From Chloroflexota bacterium (GTDB taxonomy: Bacteria > Chloroflexota > Dehalococcoidia > Dehalococcoidales > UBA2162), in contig JACQOM010000009.1 in NCBI GenBank assembly GCA_016202525.1, positions 1 to 9,121 of the forward strand: a stretch of 9,121 bases of DNA. The letters are read 5' to 3'. Shown here piece after piece: positions 6,388-9,121 of this stretch. Every line of letters begins with the position of its first letter. Position 1 is the first letter of the stretch. The notes under the pieces are model-generated. The model was not told where the DNA came from. It did no database searches and saw only the letters and a program-made list of their open reading frames with translations. A program made the translations under genes and the position numbers.

Positions 6388-6917
6388 TGGTTACCTCCAA
6401 TAGTGGTTAATTTTGCCCCCAGCACCTTCTCGATATGTTGCAGAGCGAAGCGGTGAGCGGCTTCATCCGGTGAGTACACTCCGTCCACCGGTACTTCTAC
6501 CTGGTAATCACGGTTGCGGGCATCGGCCGTGGTGTGCATTACACAAATATCGGTCAGGACACCACAAATAATCAGCTTATCCGGTTTCAGTTTTTTCAGT
6601 TTTTGCTCGAGCTGCGTGCCGAAAAAACCGCTGTAGCGCTTCTTTGGGATTATCTCACCCTTATATTTGGCTAATTCGGGAATAACCTCGGCCTGGATAG
6701 TCCCCTCGATGCAGTGTGGAGGGAACATCTTAAACTCAAGGTCATCGGGGTCATGGTGGTCGCAGATGAAAAATATCCTGGAGGTTCTAGTCAGTTCCCT
6801 CTCCAGCAGTCTCTGGACATTAGGTATTATGAGGCGGGACTTTTCCCCACAGTATAACGGATAGCCTTCTTCCAGAAAACCCCTTAGCATATCTATCACT
6901 AAAACGGCATTAGCCAT
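6384..6917 (-). CDS. pncA: Nicotinamidase (isochorismatase-family cysteine hydrolase)
   Basis: A 177-aa hydrolase that converts nicotinamide to nicotinate and ammonia. The catalytic triad is visible: D9 (VLVIDMLRGF), K92 in the KKRYSGF motif, and nucleophile C125 in GVLTDICVMHT. The V120-L121 pair lies at the cis-peptide position of the family. A metal site is suggested by D53, H54/H55 and H68. The length is normal for small bacterial and archaeal nicotinamidases. The ATG start places D9 at the usual distance, with a modest GGAAAAG upstream. The next gene, nicotinate phosphoribosyltransferase, overlaps by 4 bp and uses this enzyme's product, which supports nicotinamidase over other isochorismatase-family activities. 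The preceding PurO gene ends 97 bp upstream. That gap holds a TAAAAT that could be a -10, but no good -35. Confidence 0.9.
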   Translation of the reverse strand: MANAVLVIDMLRGFLEEGYPLYCGEKSRLIIPNVQRLLERELTRTSRIFFICDHHDPDDLEFKMFPPHCIEGTIQAEVIPELAKYKGEIIPKKRYSGFFGTQLEQKLKKLKPDKLIICGVLTDICVMHTTADARNRDYQVEVPVDGVYSPDEAAHRFALQHIEKVLGAKLTTIGGNQ

Positions 6918-7014
6918 AACTTTTCCAGCCTGTCTTATCTAATTCCTTTAATTTTACTACTTGTATCCCTCTTTTTGAAAGTGAGGCGATTTTTCGGAAG
7001 GATTACTGGTTCTG

Positions 7015-7728
7015 TCAGGCCTGATGTCTGTTAATGATAGCTATATCCCATGAGCTGCCGGAGTATATACCGCCTACCGAACATACCCTGATATCCTCGC
7101 CTTTGTAGGTTGCTGCCGATATATCGAGCAGATATTGTGCTAGCTCATGTGGGGTGTTGCTTTTGAACTCCAGCGAAGATAAACGGGCAGAGGGGTTAGT
7201 CGGCTCCGGATTGTCAAAGTCACCTTTATAAGTAGAAATACCGGTCATCCGGCTGGCAGTGGGTGCTACCTGGTAGGCAGCGGCCGGGGAATTGTGGGTC
7301 TTGATGCCAATGATAAATACCGGATTGTCCTTGTTGATGATTACGGCACCGGCTATTCTCGGCGTATGCAGACTATCGGGTTCGGCATTAGCGCCTTCCA
7401 ACAGTTTTGTCATGTAGTCAGGGGTTGCGGGTGTGCCTACATTAAACAGCAACTTGTAGGTCTCGTATATTACCTCAGTCTGAATTCCGTTACTGACCGT
7501 GGCAATGCCAGAGCTACTGTCATATTTTACAGCGGTGTAATGGCGGAGTGGGTCGTACGGAACATCCCCCAGCGGTCCTATTCTGACTGTGTTCTCTATG
7601 GCGATTGCTTTTCGCTGGCGGCTCTCCGGGCTGCGTCCGGTGACAAGATAAGCCAGACACGGTTCCTGGGCAGCCGTTAGACCCAGAAACAACTGCCTGC
7701 CAGGATAAGGTCCGCTGGGGTTTGGCAT
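7015..7728 (-). CDS. purO: IMP cyclohydrolase, PurO type
   Basis: A 237-aa protein that would close FAICAR to IMP, the final step of de novo purine synthesis. It matches the archaeal-type IMP cyclohydrolase family (PurO), not the N-terminal domain of PurH. Evidence is YPGRQLFLGL (8-17), GRSPESRQR (31-39), TPRIAG (122-127) and the C-terminal TYKGDF...P...R block near 166-182. The four-layer PurO fold has no transmembrane part, so the protein is cytoplasmic. The ATG has a GAGGAG site six bases upstream. The gene follows the AICAR transformylase gene in the same direction, separated by 124 bp containing an inverted-repeat element. That enzyme makes the FAICAR this one would use. Bacterial members of this family exist and are less well studied than archaeal ones, so the exact activity is inferred from family and context. 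Confidence 0.85.
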   Translation of the reverse strand: MPNPSGPYPGRQLFLGLTAAQEPCLAYLVTGRSPESRQRKAIAIENTVRIGPLGDVPYDPLRHYTAVKYDSSSGIATVSNGIQTEVIYETYKLLFNVGTPATPDYMTKLLEGANAEPDSLHTPRIAGAVIINKDNPVFIIGIKTHNSPAAAYQVAPTASRMTGISTYKGDFDNPEPTNPSARLSSLEFKSNTPHELAQYLLDISAATYKGEDIRVCSVGGIYSGSSWDIAIINRHQA

Positions 7729-7747
7729 AAGATTCTCCTCTATTTTC

Positions 7748-7841
7748 TGTCATTGCGAGCGTAGCGAAGAAATCCGTTCGGGGCGAATCCGTCTCTGAGA
7801 ACTGGATACGGATTGCTTCGGGCTTTGCCCTCGCAATGACA
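7748..7841. mobile_element. MITE-like inverted-repeat element, 94 bp
   Basis: The ends are perfect 12-bp inverted repeats: TGTCATTGCGAG (7748-7759) and CTCGCAATGACA (7830-7841). The similarity continues inward, with small gaps, for about 30-34 bp per arm to an ATCCGT/ACGGAT pair. No ORF fits inside. Palindromes with CATTGCGAG ends and GAAGCAATCC arms are a well-known kind of dispersed repeat in several bacterial groups. It sits between the AICAR transformylase and PurO genes and would fold into a long hairpin in their shared mRNA. No clear target duplication was seen. Confidence 0.8.
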
Positions 7842-7852
7842 AACTAAAAGAT

Positions 7853-8956
7853 TTATAAATGTCTGAATACTCTCCAGGCTTTTTCCTGTCCATCTGCGCC
7901 CACCAGGTAAGGCCGAATCATAACCATATTGAATTCGTTTACGGCTTTTATGATTTCCTCGTCAGGTTTCAGGCTGCCGGTGGTCAGCAGTTTGCGGGTG
8001 GGATGAACGACTACCGTAGCTCCTAGCTTATGCAGCAGGTCGATTGCCTGCCTATCGAAGATGAACGAGTCTGTGGCAGCCGCCGAGCCTTTCAAGGAGA
8101 CATTAAACTCGGCGGCGCGTTCGGCGGCGAATTTGGCGGAGTCTTCACGGTTGGTCTGTCCGCCACACTGCGCCAGTAACACGGCGTCTTTAACGAAGGC
8201 GAAGGAGTTCGATTGTATTGCTTTGGCACCAATCCATGCGATGTGGGCATCTTTCATTTCGGCATCGGTCGGTTTGCGCTTGCTCAGGACTTCCATGCCG
8301 TATTTGGTGTTAAAGAACGATAACCGGTCTACTTCGGTGATAACCGGTTTGTTGCCGATAGTCCATTTCATGTTCAATCCGAAAATGCCAGCGTTGATTT
8401 TCTCCCAGGTATTCAGCGGAGAAATATCGATGATACGCAGGTTTTTCATGACTCTGGCGAGTTTATCGGTGCAGCCGGTTTCAAAACCGGGCGCGCAGAG
8501 GACATCGAGAACAAATTTTTCCGTTTTGTTTTTCTCGACAAGAAAGTTAACCGTTTCACGGGTAAGCCTGGACGAGGTTGCCATAACGCCGCCGAAGGGG
8601 GATTTCGTATCGGTTGAGAGAGATGCAGTGAGGGCATCTATTTGCTTGGCACGGGTGGCGAAAACGGCCGGATTGGTGTGTTTGTTGATAACTACGGCTT
8701 CGGTGCGTTTGTCACCCAGAAATGCCATTGTTTTGCTGATTTCAACAGCTACCGAGTAACCGGTAAGGTCGATGTGATTAGTAAAGCCCATGCCGCGCCC
8801 TTCGGTTACCTCCAGATAGGAATTGCCCGGCTCACCGACGAAGCCGGTCTGGTGTGGATTATCACCGCTCCTGAGCGGGCTGAGCTTATAAATAACCTCT
8901 TTCTGAGTGCCATCGTCGAACTTTAGTGATACCCTCATTTCTTTTGGTGTGGGCAT
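7853..8956 (-). CDS. purH: Stand-alone AICAR transformylase (PurH C-terminal domain only)
   Basis: A 367-aa enzyme that transfers a formyl group from 10-formyl-THF to AICAR, giving FAICAR. Motifs in order are LRSGDNPHQ (28-36), the catalytic KH in NKHTNPA (91-97), SPFGGV (119-124), KAIQSNSFAFVKDA (245-258), QCGGQTNREDS (263-273), SAAATDSFIFDR (291-302) and a C-terminal FRHL. It starts at the AICAR transformylase domain. The N-terminal IMP cyclohydrolase (MGS-like) domain of ordinary ~520-aa PurH is absent, and the DNA upstream does not encode it. The ATG at 8956 is chosen because GAGG lies about ten bases before it. A TTG three codons earlier is too close to that site. The partner IMP cyclohydrolase activity is supplied by the PurO-type gene downstream. 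The archaeal formate-dependent PurP is unrelated in sequence, so this is a folate-type enzyme. Confidence 0.88.
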   Translation of the reverse strand: MPTPKEMRVSLKFDDGTQKEVIYKLSPLRSGDNPHQTGFVGEPGNSYLEVTEGRGMGFTNHIDLTGYSVAVEISKTMAFLGDKRTEAVVINKHTNPAVFATRAKQIDALTASLSTDTKSPFGGVMATSSRLTRETVNFLVEKNKTEKFVLDVLCAPGFETGCTDKLARVMKNLRIIDISPLNTWEKINAGIFGLNMKWTIGNKPVITEVDRLSFFNTKYGMEVLSKRKPTDAEMKDAHIAWIGAKAIQSNSFAFVKDAVLLAQCGGQTNREDSAKFAAERAAEFNVSLKGSAAATDSFIFDRQAIDLLHKLGATVVVHPTRKLLTTGSLKPDEEIIKAVNEFNMVMIRPYLVGADGQEKAWRVFRHL

Positions 8957-8965
8957 TTTACACAA

Positions 8966-9121
8966 ACCTCATATAAAAATATTTGTTGATCTTTACCATT
9001 GATTGTCGAAATAAAAAAGGTCATAGTTGTCGTCTTTCAATTCCTTCAAGAAAGAGATAGGGTTCAGGGATTGAGTCAGTATTTAGGTTAGCATCAGTCT
9101 TAGATTGATAATGATCGCAGC
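8966..9121 (-). other. Upstream region with unrecognised reading-frame remnants
   Basis: One minus-strand frame is open from the window edge to a TGA at 9021 (32 codons, ending FLEGIERRQL) and may be the C-terminus of a gene lying outside. A different frame runs 29 codons to a TAA at 8993 (ending DLFYFDNQW), directly after an in-frame TAA at 9083. Either could be the tail of a real or decayed gene, but neither is recognised. No clear promoter for the AICAR transformylase gene was found here. Confidence 0.25.

Noticed and set aside
8061..8759. 232-codon plus-strand open frame opposite the AICAR transformylase gene
   Set aside because: The minus strand carries all the AICAR transformylase motifs here. 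The plus-strand translation shows no recognisable domain.
9104..9115. GATAATGAT at the right edge as a Fur box
   Set aside because: Only the first half of the consensus is present. The following bases (CGCAGC) do not supply the second half, and no gene start is adjacent within the window.

Overview
The window looks like bacterial chromosomal DNA of medium GC content. The genes are densely packed and all but one are on the minus strand. Two small inverted-repeat elements and the mix of genes (short archaeal-type nicotinate phosphoribosyltransferase, archaeal-type IMP cyclohydrolase PurO, split PurH, FTR1 iron permeases) would suit an anaerobic lineage such as Chloroflexota (Dehalococcoidia-like). 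That placement is inference, since no rRNA or marker gene is present.

Left half (1-4956, minus strand, read right to left): an iron-uptake locus. It starts with a Fur-family regulator that has a consensus sigma70 promoter and an overlapping Fur-box-like operator. A second operator of closely similar sequence follows. Next come a previously unlisted 46-codon small ORF with a very strong ribosome binding site, a lipoprotein built of helical repeats, and an FTR1 permease whose extracytoplasmic N-terminus carries the same repeats. A second FTR1 permease is fused to a cysteine-rich DUF2318 domain, and the N-terminus of an FtsX/MacB-like ABC permease runs off the window. The organisation resembles FTR1/P19/DUF2318/ABC iron systems (Campylobacter Cj1658-Cj1665 type) and EfeUO systems. 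No P19 or EfeB gene is visible here. The model is that Fur represses its own gene and the uptake operon when iron is plentiful.

Middle (4957-5388): a hairpin repeat, a plus-strand promoter and a 75-aa two-helix membrane protein beginning MCLIC. This is the only plus-strand gene.

Right half (5389-8956, minus strand): purine and NAD metabolism. A stand-alone AICAR transformylase (the C-terminal half of PurH) is followed by a 94-bp MITE-like inverted-repeat element, then a PurO-type IMP cyclohydrolase. Together the two enzymes would cover the last two steps to IMP. Then come a nicotinamidase and a nicotinate phosphoribosyltransferase that overlap by 4 bp and form a two-step NAD salvage module. 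The last ~160 bp hold only short unrecognised reading-frame remnants.
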